Both the position numbers and the translations under genes were made by a program. Below, in pieces: positions 1 to 5,586 of a stretch of 11,982 nt of DNA (position 1 is the stretch's first letter; every line of letters begins with the position of its first letter). Source of the DNA: Gemmatimonadota bacterium (GTDB taxonomy: Bacteria > Latescibacterota > UBA2968 > UBA8231); NCBI GenBank assembly GCA_028875335.1, contig JAPPEF010000227.1, forward strand, positions 1 through 11,982, written 5' to 3'. Under the pieces are notes generated by a model that had not been told where the DNA came from, ran no database searches, and was given only the letters and a program-made list of their open reading frames with translations.

Positions 1-35
1 GGAACCCAGTGGCCATACCCCTGAAAGAGAGAATA

Positions 36-173
36 ATGAGCTCGCAAGACTTACAGACTCAAAGCTTGGCGGAATTCGATCTTACAGTTGCCAGTACGCT
101 CCATTATCTGATTGCAGTCAGCGTTGCCTGCGCGGGACTCTGGGTCATCATCATCGCGACCCTCGGCATCTGA
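36..173 (+). CDS. Small single-span membrane peptide upstream of znuC
   Basis: This reading frame encodes 45 residues. Residues 1-20 are polar and the C-terminal half (about 21-45, beginning TLHYLIAVSV) is one hydrophobic helix, so the product would sit in the inner membrane with almost nothing beyond the helix. A purine-rich GAGAG lies about five bases before the ATG at 36. The stop is 15 bases before the ATPase start, which suggests membership of the same zinc-uptake transcript. I do not recognise a family. The frame is open back to the window edge, so this could instead be the C-terminal end of a longer protein that begins outside the window. Another frame ends in TGA at 22-24 and could be the end of an upstream gene, which would favour the ATG at 36. 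Confidence 0.55.
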   Translation: MSSQDLQTQSLAEFDLTVASTLHYLIAVSVACAGLWVIIIATLGI

Positions 174-188
174 GTCCGACAGAGGCCG

Positions 189-950
189 ATGGCGAATCCA
201 ATGCTCCTTTCGGCAACTGGACTCTCGCTCGGCTATGGGACCGAGACCGTCGCTGAAGACGTCGCGTTCAACCTTGCGCTCGGCGATGTGCTTGCTGTTG
301 TCGGTCACAACGGATCGGGAAAATCGACCCTGATCAAAACACTGTTGGGCACCTTGCCGCCGCTTGCCGGCACGCTCAACTGGCCCATCGGGCGGCCACC
401 GACAATTGCCTATCTAGGCCAGAGGACCGAGTTCGACAGCCGCTTTCCCATCCGGGTCCGCGACCTGGCGGCAATGGGTGCTTGGCCCAACTTGGGGTTT
501 CTCGGCCGCATCGATAGTGAGTGCCGGGCTCGGATCGGGTGCGCGCTCGAGCGCACAGGCACCGCCGAGATCGCCGATATGCCCTTGCACAAACTATCCG
601 CGGGTCAGCTGCAACGGGCGCTATTTGCCCGGACCATGGTTCAGGATGCGCCGCTGATCCTATTGGATGAGCCGTTTACGGCCGTCGACCAGACAACGGA
701 AGCGGCTCTGCTGACGCTGATCGATCACTGGGCCGCGGAAGGACGCACCATAATCCTCGTTCTGCACGACCTTTCCGCCGTTCTACAACATTGCAGCTCA
801 GCGCTTCTCCTAGGAGATGGCCGCGCGCTTTTCGGTGCCCCGAAAGAAACGCTTACGCCCGACAATCTGGTCGTTCACCGGTACCTGTCGCAAAGTCAGG
901 CCGCCTGGATCGAAGACATGTACTCGCAATCGAAAGCAGACGATGTTTGA
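189..950 (+). CDS. znuC: Zinc-type metal ABC transporter, ATP-binding protein (ZnuC family)
   Basis: The 253-residue product is the cytoplasmic ATPase that would drive metal import through the permease encoded next to it. All ABC landmarks are visible in order: Walker A GHNGSGKST at residues 39-47, Q-loop glutamine at 78, signature LSAGQ at 136-140, Walker B LILLDEP at 156-162 and the switch histidine at 193. The length is normal for ZnuC/MntB-type ATPases. The ATG at 189 follows AGAGG by about four bases; an ATG at 201 is an alternative start. The gene overlaps the permease gene by 8 bases, which implies translational coupling. The assignment to metal transport comes mainly from its neighbours, a cluster A-I binding protein and a Fur-family regulator. 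Zinc is preferred over manganese because of the ligand set in the binding protein. Confidence 0.93.
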   Translation: MANPMLLSATGLSLGYGTETVAEDVAFNLALGDVLAVVGHNGSGKSTLIKTLLGTLPPLAGTLNWPIGRPPTIAYLGQRTEFDSRFPIRVRDLAAMGAWPNLGFLGRIDSECRARIGCALERTGTAEIADMPLHKLSAGQLQRALFARTMVQDAPLILLDEPFTAVDQTTEAALLTLIDHWAAEGRTIILVLHDLSAVLQHCSSALLLGDGRALFGAPKETLTPDNLVVHRYLSQSQAAWIEDMYSQSKADDV

Positions 951-1821
951 GTGGCTCGACTACGCGTTCATGGTCCGGGCACTGACCGCGACGACGGTGC
1001 TGAGTTTCTCCGTCGCCCCGGTCGGAGCATTCCTAGTGCTCAGGCGCCTGTCGCTCGCCGGCGAGGCGATGGCTCACGCTATTGTGCCGGGAATCGTCAT
1101 CGCTTTCGTGATTGCCGGTCTGTCGGTGGGATCCATGATCGTTGGCGGGTTGACCGCCGGTATCACCGTCGCCGCGCTGACCAGCCTGCTCGCCCGTATG
1201 ACAATCATCCGCGAGGATGCGAGTCTGGCGTCGCTCTACCTGACCGCCCTCGCCCTCGGCATCTTCATCCTGTCCGCCGCCGGCTCGGCGGTGCCGCTGA
1301 AGAGTTTCCTGTTCGGTTCGATCCTCGGCATCAACGACGAAAGCCTCCTGCTGATCGGGATGACGGCTACAATCACATTGGTGAGCTTCGCGCTGATCAT
1401 CAGGCCGCTGATCATCAGTACAATCGATCCGGTCTTCCATGAGAGCCAGTCCAAGCACCCAGGCCTCGTGGCCCACTGGTTCATGTTTCTGGTCGTGCTC
1501 AATCTGTTGGGCGCCTTCAAGGCGCTCGGCACGCTGATGGCGGTCGGGCTGATGATCCTGCCGGCGACGGCGGCGCGTTATTGGGTCTCGACAATCACCG
1601 GCTATTTGATCGTGACCTTCATATTCGCGCTGCTGAGCGGCTGGATCGGGCTGATCGTTTCGTTCTATTTGTCGGACGTGCCTTCAGGTCCCGCAATCGT
1701 GCTGGTTGCGGCGGTCTTTTTCTTTTTAAGCCTGATCTTCGCACCGCAAGGATTTCAGGTCGGCGCACGCCTCAACCCGTACCGCCGCGAACCTCTGACC
1801 ATCAACAGAAACTCAATGTAG
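943..1821 (+). CDS. znuB: Zinc-type metal ABC transporter, permease (ZnuB family)
   Basis: The 292-residue product is a polytopic inner-membrane protein of the ABC-3 metal permease family, which forms the import channel as a dimer. The family-typical cytoplasmic stretch LRRLSLAGEAMAHAIVPG is at residues 33-50, and the late membrane segment around MAVGLMILPATAARYW (199-214) is also characteristic. Several further hydrophobic spans are obvious (about 12-32, 51-82, 97-113, 133-160, 179-195, 220-242, 250-267). I start it at the ATG at 943, inside the end of znuC, rather than at an upstream ATG at 817. The upstream start would add 42 residues that are only an alternative-frame reading of znuC, whereas MFEWLDYAFM is a normal family N-terminus. 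The TAG stop at 1819-1821 shares bases with the ribosome binding site of the next gene. Confidence 0.92.
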   Translation: MFEWLDYAFMVRALTATTVLSFSVAPVGAFLVLRRLSLAGEAMAHAIVPGIVIAFVIAGLSVGSMIVGGLTAGITVAALTSLLARMTIIREDASLASLYLTALALGIFILSAAGSAVPLKSFLFGSILGINDESLLLIGMTATITLVSFALIIRPLIISTIDPVFHESQSKHPGLVAHWFMFLVVLNLLGAFKALGTLMAVGLMILPATAARYWVSTITGYLIVTFIFALLSGWIGLIVSFYLSDVPSGPAIVLVAAVFFFLSLIFAPQGFQVGARLNPYRREPLTINRNSM

Positions 1822-1833
1822 GAGCAAAAAACC

Positions 1834-2715
1834 ATGAAACGACTCTTCAGCGCACTGCTGGTAGCGGGCCTGGCGTTGACCTCAATCCCGGCGGCCGCCG
1901 AGGACAGAATCAAGGTTGTCGCCAGCTTCTCCATCCTCGGCGATATGGTGCGCCAGGTCACCGGCGATTTAGCCGCGGTGACAACCATTGTCGGCCCGGA
2001 CGCGGACGCGCACGTTTACATCCCCAACGCGGCCGACGCCAAAGCAGTGACCAACGCCGAGGCGATCTTTGTCAACGGTCTGGGCTTCGAGACCTGGTCG
2101 CAAACCCTGATCGAGACATCCGCTACCCAGGCCAAAGTGTTCGTCGCGACGGATGGCATAACGCCTTTGAAGGTTGACGGCGCAATCGACCCGCACGCCT
2201 GGAACTCGCTCACAAACGGCATGAAGTATGTCGCCAATATTGCGGACGGCATGGCGGAAACCGATCCGCAAAACGCGGCAGCCTACAAGGCCAATGCCCG
2301 CGCCTACACCGCGAGACTAAAGGCATTACACGACCGCGCGCTCGGCCAACTCAAAAGACTGCCCGCCGGCCAGCGTACGGTCGTGACCGCCCACGACGCC
2401 TTTGGGTATCTGGAGGCAGCCTATGGGCTCACATTTCTGGCCCCGGTCGGGATCGACACCGATGCCGAGCCGTCGGCACGGGACCTCGCCAAGCTGATCG
2501 ATCACCTGAAGGCCGTCGGCGCCGGCGCACTGTTCGTTGAGAACATCACCAGCCCATCCCTGATTCAGCAGATCGCGCACGAAACCGGAATTCAGATCGG
2601 TGGCCGGCTGTTCTCCGACGCACTCTCGGAACGCGGCGGCCCGGCGACCAGCTACGAGAAGATGTTTGAGCACAATTTGGCAACGCTGATTCAAGCGCTC
2701 AGCCAAAAAGCGTAA
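1834..2715 (+). CDS. znuA: Periplasmic zinc-type metal-binding protein (ZnuA/AztC, cluster A-I)
   Basis: The 293-residue product is the secreted solute-binding component that hands metal to the permease. Residues 1-22 form a Sec signal peptide (basic start, LLVAGLALTS core, cleavage likely after AAA). The likely metal ligands are H60 (DAHVYIP), H121 (DPHAW), H187 (TAHDAFGY) and D262 (LFSDALS), a three-histidine, one-aspartate set as known for zinc-binding members such as AztC; manganese-type members usually have Glu in the third place. The His-rich loop found in many ZnuA proteins between the first two ligands is absent. Start choice is clear: AGGAG at 1820-1824, overlapping the znuB stop, lies nine bases before the ATG. 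The gene is co-directional with znuCB and the Fur-family gene 52 bases downstream. Confidence 0.93.
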   Translation: MKRLFSALLVAGLALTSIPAAAEDRIKVVASFSILGDMVRQVTGDLAAVTTIVGPDADAHVYIPNAADAKAVTNAEAIFVNGLGFETWSQTLIETSATQAKVFVATDGITPLKVDGAIDPHAWNSLTNGMKYVANIADGMAETDPQNAAAYKANARAYTARLKALHDRALGQLKRLPAGQRTVVTAHDAFGYLEAAYGLTFLAPVGIDTDAEPSARDLAKLIDHLKAVGAGALFVENITSPSLIQQIAHETGIQIGGRLFSDALSERGGPATSYEKMFEHNLATLIQALSQKA

Positions 2716-2767
2716 TTCGCCACAACTAGGGCCGATCCGGCATCCGGCAGACCAAGGAGGCATCTCC

Positions 2768-3148
2768 ATGAGCAACAGACGCACCAGCCAACGCAGCGCC
2801 ATCGTGCGGGTTATTCGCGACGCCCCCGGCCCACTTCGCCCCTTGGAAATCCTCGACCTGGCGTCCCCCATAGTGCCGACGCTGGGCATTGCAACAGTCT
2901 ATCGGCAGCTCAGGCGCCTGCAAGACGCCGGTGAAGTGCGGGCCGTGGATTTGGGCGTCAATGATGTGCGCTACGAGCCGACCGACCGGGGTCATCATCA
3001 CCATTTTCTCTGTCGCGAGTGCGACGAAGCCTTCGACATCCACGGGTGTGCCGAGGGTATCGAGCAGCTAGCGCCGCCGGGCTTCGAGCTCGAAGGGCAC
3101 GAGATCACGCTGTACGGACAATGCAGCGATTGCAGCGCGGACAAGTGA
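2768..3148 (+). CDS. zur: Fur-family metal-dependent repressor, probably Zur
   Basis: The 126-residue product is a cytoplasmic dimeric repressor that binds operator DNA when loaded with metal. The recognition-helix signature GIATVYRQLRRL is at residues 40-51. The metal-binding half has HHHHF at 76-80, a CxxC pair at C82/C85, H92, H111 and a second CxxC pair at C119/C122. The two CxxC pairs make the structural zinc site typical of Zur and many Fur proteins. A four-histidine run in place of the usual HHDH of iron-type Fur, together with the znuCBA context, favours Zur, but the metal cannot be settled from sequence. AAGGAGG at about 2754-2760 is a strong ribosome binding site for the ATG at 2768. 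The spacer between znuA and this gene has no obvious operator, so it is probably transcribed with znuCBA. Confidence 0.9.
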   Translation: MSNRRTSQRSAIVRVIRDAPGPLRPLEILDLASPIVPTLGIATVYRQLRRLQDAGEVRAVDLGVNDVRYEPTDRGHHHHFLCRECDEAFDIHGCAEGIEQLAPPGFELEGHEITLYGQCSDCSADK

Positions 3149-3235
3149 AACAGGCTTGAACAGGATGATTTGAACGAATTACCCGACGAGCGGGAGATCG
3201 AGCTGGATCAAGTAGGGGTATCGAATATTCGGTAT

Positions 3236-3264
3236 TTGACTTGCCCAAAAAATGATAATGAATT
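3236..3264 (+). promoter_or_regulatory. Putative promoter for the flavoprotein operon
   Basis: TTGACT at 3236-3241 matches a sigma-70 -35 box well, and TGAATT at 3259-3264, 17 bases later, is a poor -10 match (three of six). The -10 region lies inside the Fur-type operator, as expected for metal repression by blocking RNA polymerase. A small perfect palindrome, CGAATATTCG at 3222-3231, sits just upstream of the -35. The spacer between zur and the flavoprotein has no recognisable intrinsic terminator, so read-through from the znu operon is also possible. Confidence 0.4.
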
Positions 3265-3273
3265 ATCATTATC
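3251..3273 (+). promoter_or_regulatory. Fur-type operator (Fur/Zur box)
   Basis: AATGATAATGAATTATCATT at 3251-3270 is an inverted repeat with perfect 9-base arms and a 2-base centre. A second, overlapping repeat (GATAATGA / TCATTATC, 8-base arms, 4-base centre) spans 3254-3273. Read on the minus strand, 3273 to 3254 is GATAATGATAATTCATTATC. That is the classical 19-bp Fur consensus GATAATGATAATCATTATC with one extra T, or in hexamer notation two forward GATAAT units, a 2-base gap and one reverse unit. It sits 200 bases before flavoprotein 1, in an AT-rich island of an otherwise GC-rich spacer. The binding protein could be Fur or the Zur-like protein encoded just upstream. Confidence 0.75.
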
Positions 3274-3310
3274 GGTTCAAAAGTTGCCGCCCTCGCTTGA
3301 TTCGCGGTCG

Positions 3311-3337
3311 GTTTGCGGTAGCGTCTCGCTACCAAAC
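3311..3337 (+). other. Hairpin in the flavoprotein 5' leader
   Basis: GGTAGCG at 3317-3323 and CGCTACC at 3327-3333 form a perfect 7-bp stem with a TCT loop. It can be extended by GTTT (3311-3314) pairing with AAAC (3334-3337) across a 2-base bulge. There is no T tract after it, so it is not a normal intrinsic terminator. It falls between the putative promoter and the leader peptide, where it could affect mRNA stability or translation; the role is inference. Confidence 0.45.
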
Positions 3338-3377
3338 AAACCGGAGTTTGCTGCTCCACACCTGGACGAAAACCCCG

Positions 3378-3476
3378 ATGACACTCGAAGAAATACCCCC
3401 TCGCGACGATCCCCGCTGGGCAGGGCTTCCGAACCCCTTCCCCGAGCTTGAAATGGTCGAAGGAACGGGCGAATGA
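3378..3476 (+). CDS. Possible 32-residue leader peptide overlapping flavoprotein 1
   Basis: An ATG at 3378 opens a 32-residue frame (starts MTLEEIPPRD, ends EMVEGTGE) that is acidic, proline-rich and has no membrane segment, cysteine or histidine. Its stop overlaps the flavoprotein start as ATGA at 3473-3476, the same arrangement used by later genes in this operon, and the flavoprotein ribosome binding site (AAGGAA at 3460-3465) lies inside it. The frame is open further upstream to an ATG at 3252, but that start lies inside the operator and ahead of the hairpin, so it is unlikely. No convincing ribosome binding site precedes 3378. I recognise no family. It may be a real small protein, a coupling leader, or chance. 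Confidence 0.4.
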   Translation: MTLEEIPPRDDPRWAGLPNPFPELEMVEGTGE

Positions 3477-4600
3477 GCGCCTCGACTACAGATCACGTGT
3501 ACGACGCGGTCGTCATCGGTGGCGGCGCGGCCGGTGTGGGCGTCGCGGTCGCCCTTGGGCATGCGGGCATCGAGAGCTTCCTCGTGCTCGAGCGTCAAAC
3601 CGTTGGCGCGTCCTTCGCCTCGTGGCCGGCCGAGACGCGCTTCATCACGCCCTCGTGTACGACCAACTCCATCGGCATGCTCGACCTGAACTCCGTCGTG
3701 ATTGGCACCTCGCCCGCATACACGATAGGGGTCGAGCATCCGACGGGACGGGAGTACTCGGCCTTCCTGAAGGCGACGGTGACGCACTTCGAACTGCCGG
3801 TCCGTGAACACACCGACGTGACGAGCATCGCCCGACAGGGAGACGAGTTCGCGATCGAAACGGGGGATGGGACCGTGCGGGCCCGCCACGTCATCTGGGC
3901 GGCAGGCGACTTCCAGTACCCGCGATTGGACGGATTTGCAGGCAGCTCCCTGTGCCGACACACCGCCACGATCCCCAGCTACGCCGAGCTGGACGGCGAC
4001 GACTTCATCGTCGTCGGCGGCTACGAGAGCGGCGTTGACGTCGCCTGCCACCTCGCCGAACGGGGCAAGCACGTGCGGCTCTTCGACAGGGGCAATCCCT
4101 GGGAATCGAAGAGTTCGGACCCCAGCGTGGCGCTGTCGACGTATTCGCTCGAACGTCTGCGTCGATCCGACTTCACTGAACATGTGGAACTGATCCCGGA
4201 CTCACCCGTCGAGTCGGTCGCCCTGTCGGACTCCACGTACGAGGTCGTCACGCAGGACGGGCGTCGGTTCTACACGCCTGCGCCGCCGCTGCTCGCTGGC
4301 GGATTCGAGGGAAGCCATACGCTCGTCTCAGACCTGTTTGAACAGCGGGAGGACGGCTTTCCGCTGCTGAACGAGCACGATGAATCGACGCTCGTCCCGG
4401 GGATCTTCCTCTGCGGGGCGGCCGTTCGGCACGACAACCTCATCTTCTGCTTCATCTACAAGTACCGACAGCGCTTCGCCGTCGTCGCCAAGGCGATCGC
4501 AACATCGCTGGGACTGCCGGCGGAGGGTCTAGAGATGTACCGTATGTGGGGCATGTACCTGGACGACCTGTCCTGCTGCGGCCAAGAATGCGAATGCTGA
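3473..4600 (+). CDS. FAD/NAD(P)-dependent oxidoreductase with Cys-rich C-terminal tail
   Basis: The 375-residue product belongs to the two-dinucleotide-fold flavoproteins (thioredoxin-reductase/YpdA/flavin-monooxygenase-like). The N-terminal FAD site is VVIGGGAAG (GxGxxG at 16-21) with acidic E40 ending the second strand. The second, NAD(P)-type site is VVGGYESG around 181-187, where a Tyr occupies the middle Gly position. A FLCGAAVRHDNLIFCFIYKYRQ stretch near 312-333 probably closes over the flavin. There is no CxxC redox pair in the position used by thioredoxin reductases. The last eight residues hold four cysteines (C368, C369, C373, C375; CCGQECEC), a possible metal or thiol site. AAGGAA at 3460-3465 supports the ATG at 3473. 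A Fur-type operator upstream suggests expression under metal starvation. Substrate unknown; there is no visible signal peptide, so it is probably cytoplasmic. Confidence 0.85.
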   Translation: MSASTTDHVYDAVVIGGGAAGVGVAVALGHAGIESFLVLERQTVGASFASWPAETRFITPSCTTNSIGMLDLNSVVIGTSPAYTIGVEHPTGREYSAFLKATVTHFELPVREHTDVTSIARQGDEFAIETGDGTVRARHVIWAAGDFQYPRLDGFAGSSLCRHTATIPSYAELDGDDFIVVGGYESGVDVACHLAERGKHVRLFDRGNPWESKSSDPSVALSTYSLERLRRSDFTEHVELIPDSPVESVALSDSTYEVVTQDGRRFYTPAPPLLAGGFEGSHTLVSDLFEQREDGFPLLNEHDESTLVPGIFLCGAAVRHDNLIFCFIYKYRQRFAVVAKAIATSLGLPAEGLEMYRMWGMYLDDLSCCGQECEC

Positions 4601-4821
4601 CCGGCCGTGGCAATGGTACCAACTCCATGACGCCGCGGCGAAGCCGGGTCGAACGGGCACTTCGCCCCGAGTGGCTCGGCCAGACGGCGGCCAGCGTGTG
4701 CTGGATCGGCAGCATGTTCGTCTACGGGATCAGCTCCGGAGGGGACTGGTTGCAGCTGTGCGCCGCGTCGGCCTGGTTGCTGGCCAATATCGCAACGGTG
4801 GCGACTGCCAAGGCTGATTGA
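4594..4821 (+). CDS. Small two-span membrane protein
   Basis: The 75-residue product has a basic N-terminal stretch (TPRRSRVERALRPEW, about 13-27), then two hydrophobic segments (about 29-46, QTAASVCWIGSMFVYGIS, and about 52-72, WLQLCAASAWLLANIATVATA) joined by a short SSGGD turn. Both ends would lie on the same side of the membrane, the cytoplasm by the positive-inside rule. The ATG at 4594 overlaps the flavoprotein stop at 4598-4600; another ATG at 4588 adds two residues. Base composition matches the flavoprotein, so the two probably form one ancestral unit. I recognise no family. Its 3' end is part of the 40-bp repeat that recurs just before flavoprotein 2. It could be a membrane anchor or partner for one of the flavoproteins. 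Confidence 0.6.
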   Translation: MLTGRGNGTNSMTPRRSRVERALRPEWLGQTAASVCWIGSMFVYGISSGGDWLQLCAASAWLLANIATVATAKAD

Positions 4822-4840
4822 GATGTCGGCGGCACTGGAT
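4801..4840 (+). repeat. Junction repeat, upstream copy
   Basis: This 40-bp stretch is identical at 30 of 40 positions to 10831-10870, with an exact ten-base match GGCACTGGAT at its 3' end. It covers the last codons and TGA stop of the small membrane gene, one G, then ATG and the first six codons of what looks like a broken copy of flavoprotein 2. Similarity drops to chance on both sides (1 of 10 just upstream). The two copies bracket the low-GC cassette. Confidence 0.65.
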
Positions 4841-4852
4841 AGGATCGAGTAA
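4823..4852 (+). pseudogene. Truncated start of a flavoprotein-2 homologue
   Basis: ATG at 4823 is followed by codons for SAALDRIE and then TAA at 4850-4852. The intact gene at 10853 or 10859 begins with (M)SMALDWLIIGGG, so the first six codons correspond (MSAALD against VSMALD) before the frame diverges and stops. The position, one base after the TGA of the small membrane gene, is the same as at the downstream junction. I infer a remnant left when the exporter/receptor cassette entered; the stretch is short, so chance cannot be excluded. Confidence 0.4.
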
Positions 4853-4882
4853 TTACCGCCGATCTATTGAACCTGTTTTACC

Positions 4883-5584
4883 ATGCTTGAAACCATAAGC
4901 CTATCGAAAACGTACGGCACCCATAAGGCCTTGAAAGACCTCACGATGACCGTGAAAGCAGGGGAGGTCTTTTGCTTGTTAGGTGCCAATGGAGCGGGTA
5001 AGACGACCACGATCAACCTGTTCCTCAACTTCATCAAGCCCACGCATGGCGAGGCGAGGATCAATGGCATTCCCGTCGCTCAAGAGCCCATAGAAACCAA
5101 GCGATACGTAGCCTATATCCCCGAAAATCTGATCCTCTACCCGGATTTAACGGGGTTGGAGAATCTGGCGTATTTCTCCGCCCTAGCCGGCAAAACCACA
5201 AGCAAAGAAGAAATGATGCTGCTGCTCATCCGCAGCGGCCTGCAAGAAGCTGACATCACCCAACGAGTAGCTAGTTACTCCAAGGGAATGAGACAAAAAG
5301 TCGGTATTGCCATCGCACTGGCCAAAGAGGCCAAAGCTTTGTTATTGGACGAGCCAACTTCCGGCTTGGACCCCAAGGCCAGCAATGAGTTTTCAGACCT
5401 TCTTAAAAGACTCAGCGCCGATGCCATAGCCATCCTCATGGCTACCCATGATCTCTTCCGCGCGCAAGATACGGGAAGTCACATTGGTATCATGAAAGAA
5501 GGACAGCTACTCGAAAATATGGCTGCGTCAGAGATCCCCCTGGCGGAGCTGGAAAAGCTGTACTTACACCACATGAACGATTGA
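4883..5584 (+). CDS. ABC-2 type transporter, ATP-binding protein
   Basis: The 233-residue product is the cytoplasmic ATPase of an export-type (ABC-2, NosF/GldA/CcmA-like) complex whose membrane parts are the next two genes. Walker A GANGAGKTT is at residues 34-42, the switch histidine is H189 (MATHD), and Walker B with the D-loop is ALLLDEPTSGLDP at 152-164. The Q-loop position carries E81 (AYIPEN) and the signature is YSKGM (132-136) rather than LSGGQ; both are common variants in ABC-2 ATPases. The ATG at 4883 starts a normal family N-terminus (MLETISLSKTYG) but has no clear ribosome binding site. It begins the low-GC cassette, 61 bases after the small membrane gene, with no recognisable promoter in the gap, so it probably depends on transcription from upstream. 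Confidence 0.92.
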   Translation: MLETISLSKTYGTHKALKDLTMTVKAGEVFCLLGANGAGKTTTINLFLNFIKPTHGEARINGIPVAQEPIETKRYVAYIPENLILYPDLTGLENLAYFSALAGKTTSKEEMMLLLIRSGLQEADITQRVASYSKGMRQKVGIAIALAKEAKALLLDEPTSGLDPKASNEFSDLLKRLSADAIAILMATHDLFRAQDTGSHIGIMKEGQLLENMAASEIPLAELEKLYLHHMND

Positions 5585-5586
5585 CA

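Noticed and set aside
817..942. Upstream extension of the znuB frame to an ATG at 817 (42 extra residues)
   Set aside because: The extension overlaps znuC and reads its codons in another frame; the ATG at 943 gives a family-like N-terminus and a normal 8-base overlap.
1033..1476. Minus-strand open frame opposite znuB
   Set aside because: Low-complexity Gln/Asp/Arg composition and no start context; shadow of the permease gene.
3149..3200. Terminator after zur
   Set aside because: Only a four-base stem (CCCG/CGGG near 3181-3193) and no T tract; not enough to call.
3329..4183. Long minus-strand open frame (284 codons) opposite flavoprotein 1
   Set aside because: It is Arg/Gly/Asp-rich with no domain, and is the usual antisense shadow of a GC-rich gene; the + strand has clear dinucleotide-binding motifs.
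4826..4862. Inverted repeat TCGGCGG / CCGCCGA with a 23-base loop as a terminator or operator
   Set aside because: Loop too long and no T tract; seven-base arms of G and C are easily found by chance in such DNA, and it overlaps the junction repeat.
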